Of a DNA stretch of 64,000 nucleotides, positions 26,681 to 34,209 are shown piece after piece (positions within the stretch are counted from its first letter, which is position 1; each line of letters begins with the position of its first letter). Under the pieces are notes generated by a model. It was not told the origin of the DNA, made no database searches, and saw only the letters and a program-made list of their open reading frames with translations. The DNA is from Myxococcales bacterium (lineage in GTDB: Bacteria; Myxococcota_A; Polyangia; Fen-1088). A program made the translations under genes and the position numbers. Location of the stretch: NCBI GenBank assembly GCA_003142855.1, contig PLNW01000087.1, positions 17,137 through 81,136 of the forward strand. The letters run 5' to 3'.

Positions 26681-27658
26681 CTATCGCTTCTTCTGATTGT
26701 AGGGATTGAAGCTATTGGTGTACACGTCCGACGCCTGAATCTGGTCCTTCTTCAACTTGCCCTCGTGGACCAGCAAGTCGATCCACCACTGCACCTGCGC
26801 ATCGCCGGGAATCAAGCCGTGCTGGTAGTACTGCCAGCTTCCTGCGTACTGCGGGTCCAATCCGCGACGTTTGGCAAAGATCTGCCCGGCTTCATCGTGG
26901 TGTTCGTTGGTCCAGTCCGCGGCGCGCGCCAGCACCTTGACGAACTTCTTCACGACCTCGGGGTGCTCGGCGATGAAGTCTTCATTGGTGAAAAACGGCA
27001 ACATGCCGCTGATGCCATTGTCGACCACAAAATCGTTGAAGATCTCGCGAGCCGCCCCGGTCTTCACTACCTTTTCATAATACGGCGAGTGCAGCACGCC
27101 CACGTCGATCAGCCCCTGTTTGAGCGATTGCTCCTGGTTGGCATCGGGAATGACGACGAAGTTGATGTCCTTGTCCAGTCCATTGCGGCGCAGGTATTCC
27201 TTGAGCACGTATTCCGAGCAAGCGCTGAAGCTGTTGATGCCGACCTTCTTGCCCTTCAGATCCTTCACGGTCTTGATGGGGCTTGCCGGATTGACCAGGT
27301 ACTTCATGTGCGGACGCTCGGGCGTGGTCGTGGCACCCGCGGCGACGATCTTGATCTTGGCCCCGCCCGCCCGCGCGGTCAGCACCAGCGGCGTATGGCG
27401 GTTGGCGAAATCGATGCTGCGCGAGGCGACCGCTGGCACGAGCTGCGCAGAAGGTATCTCGCCCACCCACTCGATCTTCAATCCCTCCTCGGCAAACCAG
27501 CCCTTTTCGTCTGCGACGTACACGGGATCGAACCACTGGATATTCGGATATTTGATGACGAACGCTTCTTTGGGCTCCTGCTTGGCGCCTGCGGCCTGGC
27601 CCTGGCCGGTTGCCAGCAGCGCAACGATGAGGGTTCCTGTCGTGATGGTTCTCCGCAT
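26681..27658 (-). CDS. NitT/TauT-family ABC transporter substrate-binding protein
   Basis: 325 residues with a signal peptide (MRRTITTGTLIVALLATGQGQA). Blocks VYVADEKGWFAEEGLKIEWV, DLKGKKVGINSFSACSEYVL and VGVLHSPYYEKVVKTG are typical of the sulfonate/nitrate binding family. It is not closely similar to the other three binding proteins in the window, so it probably has a different ligand. The ATPase and permease genes lie just upstream in the same operon. Confidence 0.85.
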   Translation of the reverse strand: MRRTITTGTLIVALLATGQGQAAGAKQEPKEAFVIKYPNIQWFDPVYVADEKGWFAEEGLKIEWVGEIPSAQLVPAVASRSIDFANRHTPLVLTARAGGAKIKIVAAGATTTPERPHMKYLVNPASPIKTVKDLKGKKVGINSFSACSEYVLKEYLRRNGLDKDINFVVIPDANQEQSLKQGLIDVGVLHSPYYEKVVKTGAAREIFNDFVVDNGISGMLPFFTNEDFIAEHPEVVKKFVKVLARAADWTNEHHDEAGQIFAKRRGLDPQYAGSWQYYQHGLIPGDAQVQWWIDLLVHEGKLKKDQIQASDVYTNSFNPYNQKKR

Positions 27659-27687
27659 TTCTCTCCTTCTTTCTTTCGAACGCACCG

Positions 27688-28443
27688 CTACGTCCCGCCT
27701 GCCTCGCGCCACACGGTCGCCCTGCGTTCCAGGTGATACAGCAACTTGTTCACGCCCAACCCAAAGGCCGCGAGCGCGACAATGGCCGCGTACATCTCAG
27801 GGATCTTGAAGATCTCCTGCGAATTGAGAACCAGAAAGCCCAGTCCCGCATTGGCTCCGATCATTTCGGCCGCCACCAGCACCATGAAGGCATAGGCCGC
27901 CCCCAGCCGGATGCCTGTGAAAATTGACGGCGCGGCTGCCGGCAAGATCACCTTGCGGAACAGGGTCGCGCCCCGGGCGCTCATCGACCGCGCCGAACGG
28001 ATGAGCACGGGATCAACTGTCTTCACTCCGATGGTGGTGTTGAGCAGGATGGGCCAGACCGAGGCCCAGAAGATGATCACCACCTTGGACAGTTCGCCGA
28101 TTCCGAAGAACAGGATGAACACGGGGAACAGCGCGATGGCCGACACCTGCCGCCCGGCCTGCAACGGCCCATCCAGCGTGCGCTCGAACGTCTTCCAGGA
28201 ACCCATGAAGATTCCCAATGGAACCCCGACCAAGATGGACACAGCTAGACCGAGCAAGATCCGCTCCAGACTGACCCATGCGTGGCGCAACAATTCGCCA
28301 CTCACGAGCAGTCTCCACAGCGTCCGGACTACGTCAGATGCCGGTGGCAGGAAGTTAGGGTTCACCAGCCCGACGCGCGGCAACCCTTCCCACAGCGCAA
28401 GCAGGCCGAGCGCAACAGACGCGCGAAGCAATGCTCCTCGCAT
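27688..28443 (-). CDS. NitT/TauT-family ABC transporter permease
   Basis: 251 residues with about six hydrophobic segments. The coupling region is RSARSMSARGATLFRKVILPAAAPSIFTGIRLG, followed by VAAEMIGANAGLGFLV. The start at ATG 28443 lies immediately after the ATPase stop (TGAGATG), so the two are translationally coupled. It partners the ATPase at 28445 and the binding protein at 26681. Confidence 0.9.
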   Translation of the reverse strand: MRGALLRASVALGLLALWEGLPRVGLVNPNFLPPASDVVRTLWRLLVSGELLRHAWVSLERILLGLAVSILVGVPLGIFMGSWKTFERTLDGPLQAGRQVSAIALFPVFILFFGIGELSKVVIIFWASVWPILLNTTIGVKTVDPVLIRSARSMSARGATLFRKVILPAAAPSIFTGIRLGAAYAFMVLVAAEMIGANAGLGFLVLNSQEIFKIPEMYAAIVALAAFGLGVNKLLYHLERRATVWREAGGT

Positions 28444-28444
28444 C

Positions 28445-29299
28445 TCAGACAACCTCCTGTGCCACGGCGTCCGTTGCCACCTGGCCACGACCCGGAACCG
28501 GATCTTTTGGTGCTGCAAGATGCTGCGCCTTCTCCACTTCCCCGGCGAGCAGCTCCCAGATGCGGTGGCGAAGCAAAGCAAACGGCCGTGAGGAGCGCAT
28601 ATCGCTGTCAACCCGTGGCCAGGGCAAATCGATATCAACGATCTGCTTGATCCGGCCGGGCCGCGCCGTCATCACCACCACCCGCTGGGCCAGGTAAATG
28701 GCCTCGTCGATGCTGTGGGTGACGAACAGTATGGTCTTGCCCGTCTGCTCCCATATGCGCAGCAGTTCGGTCTGCAAGATCTCGCGGGTCTGGGCGTCCA
28801 GTGCCGCAAACGGCTCGTCCATGAGCAGCACTTCGGGATCGAAGGCCAAGGCTCGCGCGATGGCCACCCGCTGCTTCATGCCGCCGGAGAGTTGCGCAGG
28901 GTAGCGATCTTCGAAACCCTCCAGCCCCACTAGGGTTACGTACTTGTACGCCCACGCCGCCCGCATGTGACGTGGAACCTTCTTCATCTCCAGACCGAAA
29001 GCCACATTGTCGAGCACCGTGCGCCAGGGAAACAGAGCGTAGTCCTGGAAAACCACGCCTCGGTCGAGACCCGGGCCAGTAACCTTCTTCCCCTGCACCA
29101 GGAGCTCGCCGCGCGCCGGCGTCAACCCGGCCACCACGTGCAGCAGAGTCGACTTGCCACAGCCGCTCGGCCCCAGGATGGCCAGGAATTCCCCTTGGCC
29201 AACCTGCAGGCTCACGTTGTCCAAAGCGAGCAGCCCACCCGGCGCTGTGCCTCCGCCGTAGCTCTTACTCACATTGCGGATATCGATGGAAGGTTGCAT
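28445..29299 (-). CDS. NitT/TauT-family ABC transporter ATP-binding protein
   Basis: 284 residues with Walker A GPSGCGKST, the Q-loop VFQDYALFPW, signature LSGGMKQRVAIARAL, Walker B VLLMDEPFAALD and H-loop FVTHSIDEAIYL, as in SsuB/TauB. ATG 29299 is preferred because TGAGGA lies 5 nt upstream; a GTG at 29311 overlapping the stop of the QueG-like gene is the alternative. Confidence 0.92.
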   Translation of the reverse strand: MQPSIDIRNVSKSYGGGTAPGGLLALDNVSLQVGQGEFLAILGPSGCGKSTLLHVVAGLTPARGELLVQGKKVTGPGLDRGVVFQDYALFPWRTVLDNVAFGLEMKKVPRHMRAAWAYKYVTLVGLEGFEDRYPAQLSGGMKQRVAIARALAFDPEVLLMDEPFAALDAQTREILQTELLRIWEQTGKTILFVTHSIDEAIYLAQRVVVMTARPGRIKQIVDIDLPWPRVDSDMRSSRPFALLRHRIWELLAGEVEKAQHLAAPKDPVPGRGQVATDAVAQEVV

Positions 29300-29307
29300 G
29301 CGGTTCC

Positions 29308-30186
29308 TCACACGATTCGTGTCCCGCGCGAACCGTGGCGGCGCAGGTGAACCAAGCCCCGGTAGCGCGGATCCGCTGGATTGGCTTCGAGCGCGGGTCT
29401 TTCATCCAGGTAGCGCTTGGTGCTGCGGCTATCAAAGAGGCGACGGTCCTCGCCCACCGGGCACACCTTGGCGCAGACGCCACAGGGCCAACGCGTCTCC
29501 TTCTTCAATTCTATGTGGTGCCGCGTGCAGGCGTCTTTGTCGAGATCGCCGACAATCCCGTCGGTGCGCGCACGGATAGCCTGGGTCGGGCACAGCCGTT
29601 CACAGATGCCACAGCGGTTGCACAACTCATCAGACAGCTCTCTGTCGCCAGCAAACTCACGGGCTGTGAACACAGAGCCGAAGCGCACGCGCGGACCCCA
29701 TTGCGGCGTCAGCAGGTTGCGCGAAACGCCGACCGTGCCCAGTCCAGCGTACTTGGCCGCATAGGTGTGGCTGAAGGAACCAAACGGGTTCTCCAGCAGC
29801 ACGTCGAGGCTACCGTAGCCGTCACGCGGCAGGAAGACCGTCGCGTGGCCACGCTCGCACAGCCAGGTGGCAAGACGATAACCGATGTCATCGAGCAGCC
29901 GGTTCGAGGTGTCGTACATCTCCTGGTAGTTGATCGACGGCGTGGATTCGAGCACCGGCAACAGCATGGGTACGCCGAACACGACGACCGTGCGTGCCGT
30001 GGGCCAGATGGCCTCGGGCCGGTAGGATTCAGGCACCTCGCCGTGCGCGGCCCAGCGCTCGACCGGAGCAAATCCCACCACGCTGCCACCCAGCGCGCGC
30101 ACGTGCTGGGCCACCGCGTTCTTGAGATTGTCGGATCGGACCAGGCGCGCCCGTACGGATGATCGTGGTCTTGCAGACTTGGGCAT
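29308..30186 (-). CDS. QueG-like [4Fe-4S] protein leading a transporter operon
   Basis: 292 residues, COG1600-like: FAPVERWAAHGEVPESYRP, TVVVFGVPMLLPV, AAKYAGLGTVGVSRNLLTPQWGPR, then two cluster motifs, LCNRCGICERLCPTQAI and CGVCAKVCPVGEDR. The block AGLGxxGxxxLLxTPxxGPR is the family hallmark. It is the first gene of the minus-strand operon reading into ABC transporter genes, as the 19805 copy follows one. A role in reducing an imported compound is inferred. Confidence 0.75.
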   Translation of the reverse strand: MPKSARPRSSVRARLVRSDNLKNAVAQHVRALGGSVVGFAPVERWAAHGEVPESYRPEAIWPTARTVVVFGVPMLLPVLESTPSINYQEMYDTSNRLLDDIGYRLATWLCERGHATVFLPRDGYGSLDVLLENPFGSFSHTYAAKYAGLGTVGVSRNLLTPQWGPRVRFGSVFTAREFAGDRELSDELCNRCGICERLCPTQAIRARTDGIVGDLDKDACTRHHIELKKETRWPCGVCAKVCPVGEDRRLFDSRSTKRYLDERPALEANPADPRYRGLVHLRRHGSRGTRIV

Positions 30187-30207
30187 GTGCGGCTGAGTTC
30201 CCGCTGG

Positions 30208-30253
30208 AACCTATGACACCGTAACCTCGACGTCAACGATAAAAGACAGCGTG
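30208..30253 (-). promoter_or_regulatory. Promoter/operator of the QueG-transporter-FtsX operon
   Basis: On the minus strand, TTGACG (30236-30231), a 17-bp spacer and TAGGTT (30213-30208) form a promoter about 22 nt ahead of the QueG-like start. In plus-strand reading, GACGTCAA (30229-30236), four bases, then AAAAGACAGCGTG (30241-30253) matches 50500-50524 at 22 of 25 positions. The second block is a candidate operator abutting the -35. Confidence 0.65.
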
Positions 30254-30355
30254 GCCTGGCGCAACAGACGCGCAGGCGTGGACCGTTCGGCCGACTTGAT
30301 CGCGCAGCATGCCCGCTACACCGCATTGTCTTTCACAAAGAGCACAAGGCGACTC

Positions 30356-30454
30356 TTGCCGCCCGTGCCGACTTTCGCTATAGTGGACATCGAAGCGGGC
30401 CGGCGACGCCGCATGGAATCGCTCTTCCCCCCGAAAGTCTGCCGGCTCGCTTCG
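30356..30454 (+). ncRNA. Putative plus-strand small RNA: promoter followed by a 14-bp hairpin
   Basis: TTGCCG (30356-30361), 17 bp, then TATAGT (30379-30384) predict transcription from about 30391. Exactly there begins CGAAGCGGGCCGGC (30391-30404), which pairs with GCCGGCTCGCTTCG (30441-30454) with one G-U pair. The transcript would run antisense to the 3' end of the ATPase gene. No T-run terminator is seen, so this stays tentative. Confidence 0.3.
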
Positions 30455-30526
30455 ACTATTCATTCACCTGGGTGGCGTGGAAAGCCTGGTGCAGTTGAGG
30501 CCATCGTCGGTCATGGCCGATTCCAC

Positions 30527-31318
30527 TCAGATCTGGAAATCTTCGGTGGTCTTCCGCACCGCGAAGAACTCGCGATGAACCAGCGCCCGCAGGCGGCTGA
30601 AGCCGTCGGTGGTGCGATCTCGCGGGCGCGGCAAGTCGACGGCCACGATCTTCCTTAACGTACCGGGCCGATTCGACATGATGGCAACGCGATCGCTGAG
30701 AAATACCGCCTCTTCGATGTCGTGCGTGACCAGCACCACGGTGGTTCCTTCGGCGCGCCAGATGCGCAGAACCTCTTCCTGCAGTTGAATACGCGTGAAG
30801 GCGTCGAGCGCTCCGAAGGGCTCATCGAGCAGCAACACGCGCGGCCGGTTGATGAGCGCCCGTGCGATGGCCGCTCGCTGCGCCATACCGCCCGAGAGTT
30901 GATGCGGGTACGACCGCTCGAATCCCTGCAAGCCCACCAAGGCTATGTAGCGTGATACTTCTTCATCCGGCCCGCGGCCTACGCGTTCCTTGCGGCCGAA
31001 TGACACGTTCTGGGCCACCGTGAGCCAGGGCATGAGTCGGTGTTCCTGGAACACCAGCCCGCGGTCGATCCCGGGCCGGGTGATAGGCACACCGTCGAGA
31101 AAGACCCGTCCAGAATCGACCGTCTCAAGCCCCGCGATCGCGCGCAGAAGCGTGCTCTTGCCGCAGCCACTGCCACCCACAATGGAAAGAAACTCCCCGG
31201 CTCGCACATCAAGCGTGATTTCCCACAGGACCGGCAAAACGCCGTTCGTCCCCGCAAACGCCTTGTGCACGTCTTGAATCACGAGCCGACCCGGCCGGGC
31301 TGCTGTGGCTGCGTTCAT
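30527..31318 (-). CDS. NitT/TauT-family ABC transporter ATP-binding protein
   Basis: 263 residues with Walker A GGSGCGKST, VFQEHRLMPW, signature LSGGMAQRAAIARAL, Walker [13 protein letters not shown] and H-loop LVTHDIEEAVFL (SsuB-like). ATG 31318 is used. It stands alone on its strand and is divergent from the radical SAM/binding protein/permease unit at 31485-35097, which lacks its own ATPase, so it most likely powers that importer. Confidence 0.9.
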   Translation of the reverse strand: MNAATAARPGRLVIQDVHKAFAGTNGVLPVLWEITLDVRAGEFLSIVGGSGCGKSTLLRAIAGLETVDSGRVFLDGVPITRPGIDRGLVFQEHRLMPWLTVAQNVSFGRKERVGRGPDEEVSRYIALVGLQGFERSYPHQLSGGMAQRAAIARALINRPRVLLLDEPFGALDAFTRIQLQEEVLRIWRAEGTTVVLVTHDIEEAVFLSDRVAIMSNRPGTLRKIVAVDLPRPRDRTTDGFSRLRALVHREFFAVRKTTEDFQI

Positions 31319-31336
31319 GGCCCTCACTATTCCACG

Positions 31337-31357
31337 TCGGCGTCTTGTCCGCCAGAC
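31337..31357. promoter_or_regulatory. GTCTTGT box near the ATPase start
   Basis: CGGCGTCTTGTCCGCCAGAC lies about 20-40 bp upstream of the ATPase ATG at 31318. It contains GTCT and AGAC as inverted halves and resembles the boxes at 31437 and 11127. It could control the divergent ATPase gene. Confidence 0.35.
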
Positions 31358-31436
31358 ATATGCGACGCCTGGCCGGGACGCCAATGGCAAGCACTTCCTC
31401 GGCAAATCCCCCACATGGACGCCGACGTCCCGTCTA

Positions 31437-31478
31437 CGCGTCTTGTGTCTTGACGAGCGGACTCGCCTCGACTATACC
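31437..31478 (+). promoter_or_regulatory. Strong promoter with sulfur-type box, leaderless start of the radical SAM gene
   Basis: TTGACG (31450-31455), 17 bp, TATACC (31473-31478). The ATG at 31485 is 7 nt past the -10, so the message should be leaderless. ACGCGTCTTGTG (31437-31448) abuts the -35, as at the promoters near 30.2 and 50.5 kb. Confidence 0.6.
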
Positions 31479-31484
31479 GTCGGC

Positions 31485-32744
31485 ATGGCACTTCCCGCAA
31501 CGGCCTTCGCAGGCGACAGGCAACTCGGCCTATCGGAGGTGGTGGAGAAGTATCCGGACGTTCCGCGCCTGGTGGCTCTGAAGATCGATGTGCAGCGCCG
31601 GGGAGTCCACTACACCGAAGAGACTCTTCGGCATGTGGATGAAACCAAGCACCAGTTGCGCGGCACCTACATCTTCGGCTCCCGCGATGCCGCCCTTACG
31701 CCGCTGCCGGAATCCTTGATTCTGCGGGACGGCACGACGATTATCACGGATCCGACACCCCTGTCCCAAAGTCCCTATCTGGTCGACTGGGCTGACGATC
31801 ACTTCGTCTTGCGTGATGGGGACGCCGTCATCGAAGAGGTCGAGCTGTGGCCGCAGCCCGCGTATTACGACAAGACCACCAGTCGCGGCACGCCCATGAA
31901 GTACGTGATCACGGCTCGACCGCAGCGCCTCAATGTTTTCACGTCGAACTTCTGCCACTTCTGGGCCAACAACAAGGGTTGCCGATTCTGCGACATCGTC
32001 ACGCACCTGAAGGAACAGAAGAAGGAGTGGAAGATCCCCATCCGTCTCGACGCCGCGGATGTGGAAGAAACCCTGCGGGAGGCGCTGCGCGAGCCGGGCC
32101 GCTTCACCAGCATCTGTCTCACCTCGGGCAGCGACACCCGTGGACCCGAGCTCTTCGACCGCGAGGTCGACTACTACGTCGAGACTTTGCAGGCCGTGGG
32201 CCGGGTGTTCAAGACCAAGCGCTTCCCCAGCCAGCTCATCGCATCGGCGTTCAACGAAAAGCAGCTGGCTCGCCTGTATGCGGAAACCGGCTTGTCCAGT
32301 TACACCGCCGACATTGAGGTGTTGAACGAGCGCATCTTCGACTGGATCTGCCCGGGCAAGGCGGAACGAGTCGGATACCGCGAATGGCAACGACGCCTCG
32401 TCGCTGCGGTGGACATTTTTGGGCGCGGCAACGTGGGCACGGGCCTGGTGGGTGGCGTCGAGTTGGCCAGGCCGAACGGCTTCACCAGTGAAGACGACGC
32501 TCTCAAGTCGACCCTGGACGAGGCCGAGGATCTGGCCAGCCACGGTGTGACCACTGTGTACATAGTCTGGGTCCCGCGGCCAGGTTCAGTCTTCCGCGAC
32601 CAGAAGAATCCCTCGCTCGAGTATTACGTCCGTTTGGCGAGGGGCCTTCACGACCTGCGCGTGCGCTACGGGTTGCGTGCAGATTTCGACGATTACCGCC
32701 GTTGCGGCAATCACCCCGATTCCGACCTGTCTCGCCTTCTCTAG
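31485..32744 (+). CDS. Radical SAM protein with atypical CX8CX2C cluster motif
   Basis: 419 residues. NFCHFWANNKGCRFCDI has spacing C-X8-C-X2-C instead of CX3CX2C. Downstream features fit a radical SAM barrel: ICLTSGSDTRG, LSSYTADIEVLNERIFDWICPGK, GTGLVGGVE and a C-terminal RRCGNHPDSDL. The first 120 residues are a separate domain, with YDKTTSRGTPM at its end. No exact family is recognised. ATG 31485 fits the promoter; longer in-frame starts would precede it. It leads a unit with a sulfonate-type binding protein, an FMN-barrel protein and a permease, suggesting it acts on the imported compound. Confidence 0.7.
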   Translation: MALPATAFAGDRQLGLSEVVEKYPDVPRLVALKIDVQRRGVHYTEETLRHVDETKHQLRGTYIFGSRDAALTPLPESLILRDGTTIITDPTPLSQSPYLVDWADDHFVLRDGDAVIEEVELWPQPAYYDKTTSRGTPMKYVITARPQRLNVFTSNFCHFWANNKGCRFCDIVTHLKEQKKEWKIPIRLDAADVEETLREALREPGRFTSICLTSGSDTRGPELFDREVDYYVETLQAVGRVFKTKRFPSQLIASAFNEKQLARLYAETGLSSYTADIEVLNERIFDWICPGKAERVGYREWQRRLVAAVDIFGRGNVGTGLVGGVELARPNGFTSEDDALKSTLDEAEDLASHGVTTVYIVWVPRPGSVFRDQKNPSLEYYVRLARGLHDLRVRYGLRADFDDYRRCGNHPDSDLSRLL

Positions 32745-32762
32745 ATGAAAGGAAACCGACTG

Positions 32763-33722
32763 ATGAAGCTTGCTGGCATCCTTATCTCAACCATTCTGCT
32801 GACCATCGCGTCGACCTATGGCTTGCCCGCCCAGGCCACCGAGCTGCGCATCGCGACCCAGCCGGCTCCACACTACGCGCCCATCTTCGTCGCCAAGCAG
32901 AAGCACTGGCTAGAAGACGATCTCGCGAAAGATGGCGTGACAGTCAAGTGGTCATCGTTCGTGGCTGGTCCGCCGGAGAATGAATCCTTCGCCGCCGGCC
33001 AGCAGGACGTGGGTTTCATGGGCGACACCCCAGCGATCATCGCCCGCTCGGCCGGACAGAATACGCGCATCATCGGCATCGCCGCGATTGGGCCGAAGGC
33101 TCTGGCTGTGGTGGTGCCCAAGGGCTCGCCCATCAAATCACCAGGGGATTTGCGCGGCAAACGGGTGGCCGTGACCAAGGGTTCCTATGCGCACCACTTG
33201 CTCTACGTCGTGCTCAGGAACGCCGGACTGCAGCTCAGCGACATCAAGTTGATTCACCTACCGCCCGCCGACCTGGTGACCGCCCTGCTCCACGGCGACG
33301 TGGACGCAGCCAGTACATGGGAGCCCTACCTGAGCAGGATTGAGGAAGCCGGCGGACATGTCCTGGTCGACGGCACGGGCATCAAGAAGGGCGAGTTGGT
33401 CATCATCGCCATCGAAGAATACGCCAAGAAGAACCCCCACGTGGTCGAGAAGTTCTTGCGGGCCTACCAACGTGGCTACGACTTCATCAAAGCCAATCCC
33501 AAGCAGGCCGGCGAATTGATCGCATCTGACGTGAAACTCACGCCGGAGCAGTTTTCCAAGGTCCTGCCGAAGTTCGACTACGTCATTGTCGTCCGTCCCG
33601 AGCATGTCGAGGAGTTGAAGAAGACGGAGGAGTTCCTGCGCAGTCACGAGCTGACCAAGAATCCCGTCGATATCGACGTCTTCGTGGACACGCGTTACCT
33701 GAAGGCTGTCGAACGCAGGTAG
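32763..33722 (+). CDS. Aliphatic-sulfonate-type ABC transporter binding protein (SsuA-like)
   Basis: 319 residues with a signal peptide (MKLAGILISTILLTIASTYG, then LPAQA). Blocks LRIATQPAPHYAPIFVAKQKHWLEDD (N-lobe), VGFMGDTPAIIAR, DLRGKRVAVTKGSYAHHLL and DVDAASTWEPYLSRIEEAG are SsuA/TauA-like. ATG 32763 is preferred to 32745 because AAAGGA sits at the right distance and the signal peptide then begins normally. It follows the radical SAM gene with almost no gap. Confidence 0.85.
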   Translation: MKLAGILISTILLTIASTYGLPAQATELRIATQPAPHYAPIFVAKQKHWLEDDLAKDGVTVKWSSFVAGPPENESFAAGQQDVGFMGDTPAIIARSAGQNTRIIGIAAIGPKALAVVVPKGSPIKSPGDLRGKRVAVTKGSYAHHLLYVVLRNAGLQLSDIKLIHLPPADLVTALLHGDVDAASTWEPYLSRIEEAGGHVLVDGTGIKKGELVIIAIEEYAKKNPHVVEKFLRAYQRGYDFIKANPKQAGELIASDVKLTPEQFSKVLPKFDYVIVVRPEHVEELKKTEEFLRSHELTKNPVDIDVFVDTRYLKAVERR

Positions 33723-33728
33723 GGGCGT

Positions 33729-34202
33729 ATGCACATGAGCGTGCAATTGGGCCAAGAGGTGATCGAGTTGCTGCGCGATCCGCAAACTCTGAAGGTCCTG
33801 GCCACGGTGGACGAGCGCGGCGTTCCCCATGTTGTGGTCAAGGGCTCGCTGTCCGTCAACCTGGACGGGGATCTGCAGGTGCTGGAATTGCTGGAGACCT
33901 CGCGAACCAACCGAAACCTGGTGCGCAGCATCTGGTACGATCGTCGGGTGGCGATCCTGCTCAAGGGCCAGGACGGGCGCTCATTCCAGATCAAGGGCCT
34001 GCCCATCAGGGCGCACGTGAGCGGGCCGGTGTTTCAGAAGCACTACTCGGAGGTGCGCGCCCGCCTTGGTGACGTGGACCTGGCAGCGGTCTGGATCATT
34101 CGGCCAGACGAAATACTCGACGAAACCCCGGGCGTGCGGCGGAAAGAGGAACAAGCCGCCCATCCGAGCTTCACGCACCTGGACCGTCTGGTCCGGGCCT
34201 GA
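33729..34202 (+). CDS. FMN-binding split-barrel (pyridoxamine 5'-phosphate oxidase-like) protein
   Basis: 157 residues. LLRDPQTLKVLATVDERGVPHVVVKGSLSVNLDG and LLETSRTNRNLVRSIWYDRRVAILL match the N-terminal strands of PNPOx-like flavin or F420 split barrels. Such small proteins act as flavin reductases or oxidoreductases. Wedged between a binding protein (6 bp) and a permease (7 bp), it probably serves the imported substrate. No closer family is recognised. Confidence 0.65.
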   Translation: MHMSVQLGQEVIELLRDPQTLKVLATVDERGVPHVVVKGSLSVNLDGDLQVLELLETSRTNRNLVRSIWYDRRVAILLKGQDGRSFQIKGLPIRAHVSGPVFQKHYSEVRARLGDVDLAAVWIIRPDEILDETPGVRRKEEQAAHPSFTHLDRLVRA

Positions 34203-34209
34203 TGGTGTC

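Larger units (their letters stand above)
30187..30526. other. Intergenic region between two transporter units
   Basis: This 340-bp gap carries the minus-strand promoter at 30208-30253 and a plus-strand promoter-plus-hairpin at 30356-30454. A 76-codon minus-strand open frame in it (30233-30463) has no family features and would overlap the promoter, so it is not called as a gene. Confidence 0.5.

Noticed and set aside
30233..30463. 76-codon minus-strand frame with a CALCERQC motif
   Set aside because: Covers the predicted promoter and the hairpin, has no start context and no family features; the Cys motif is probably chance.
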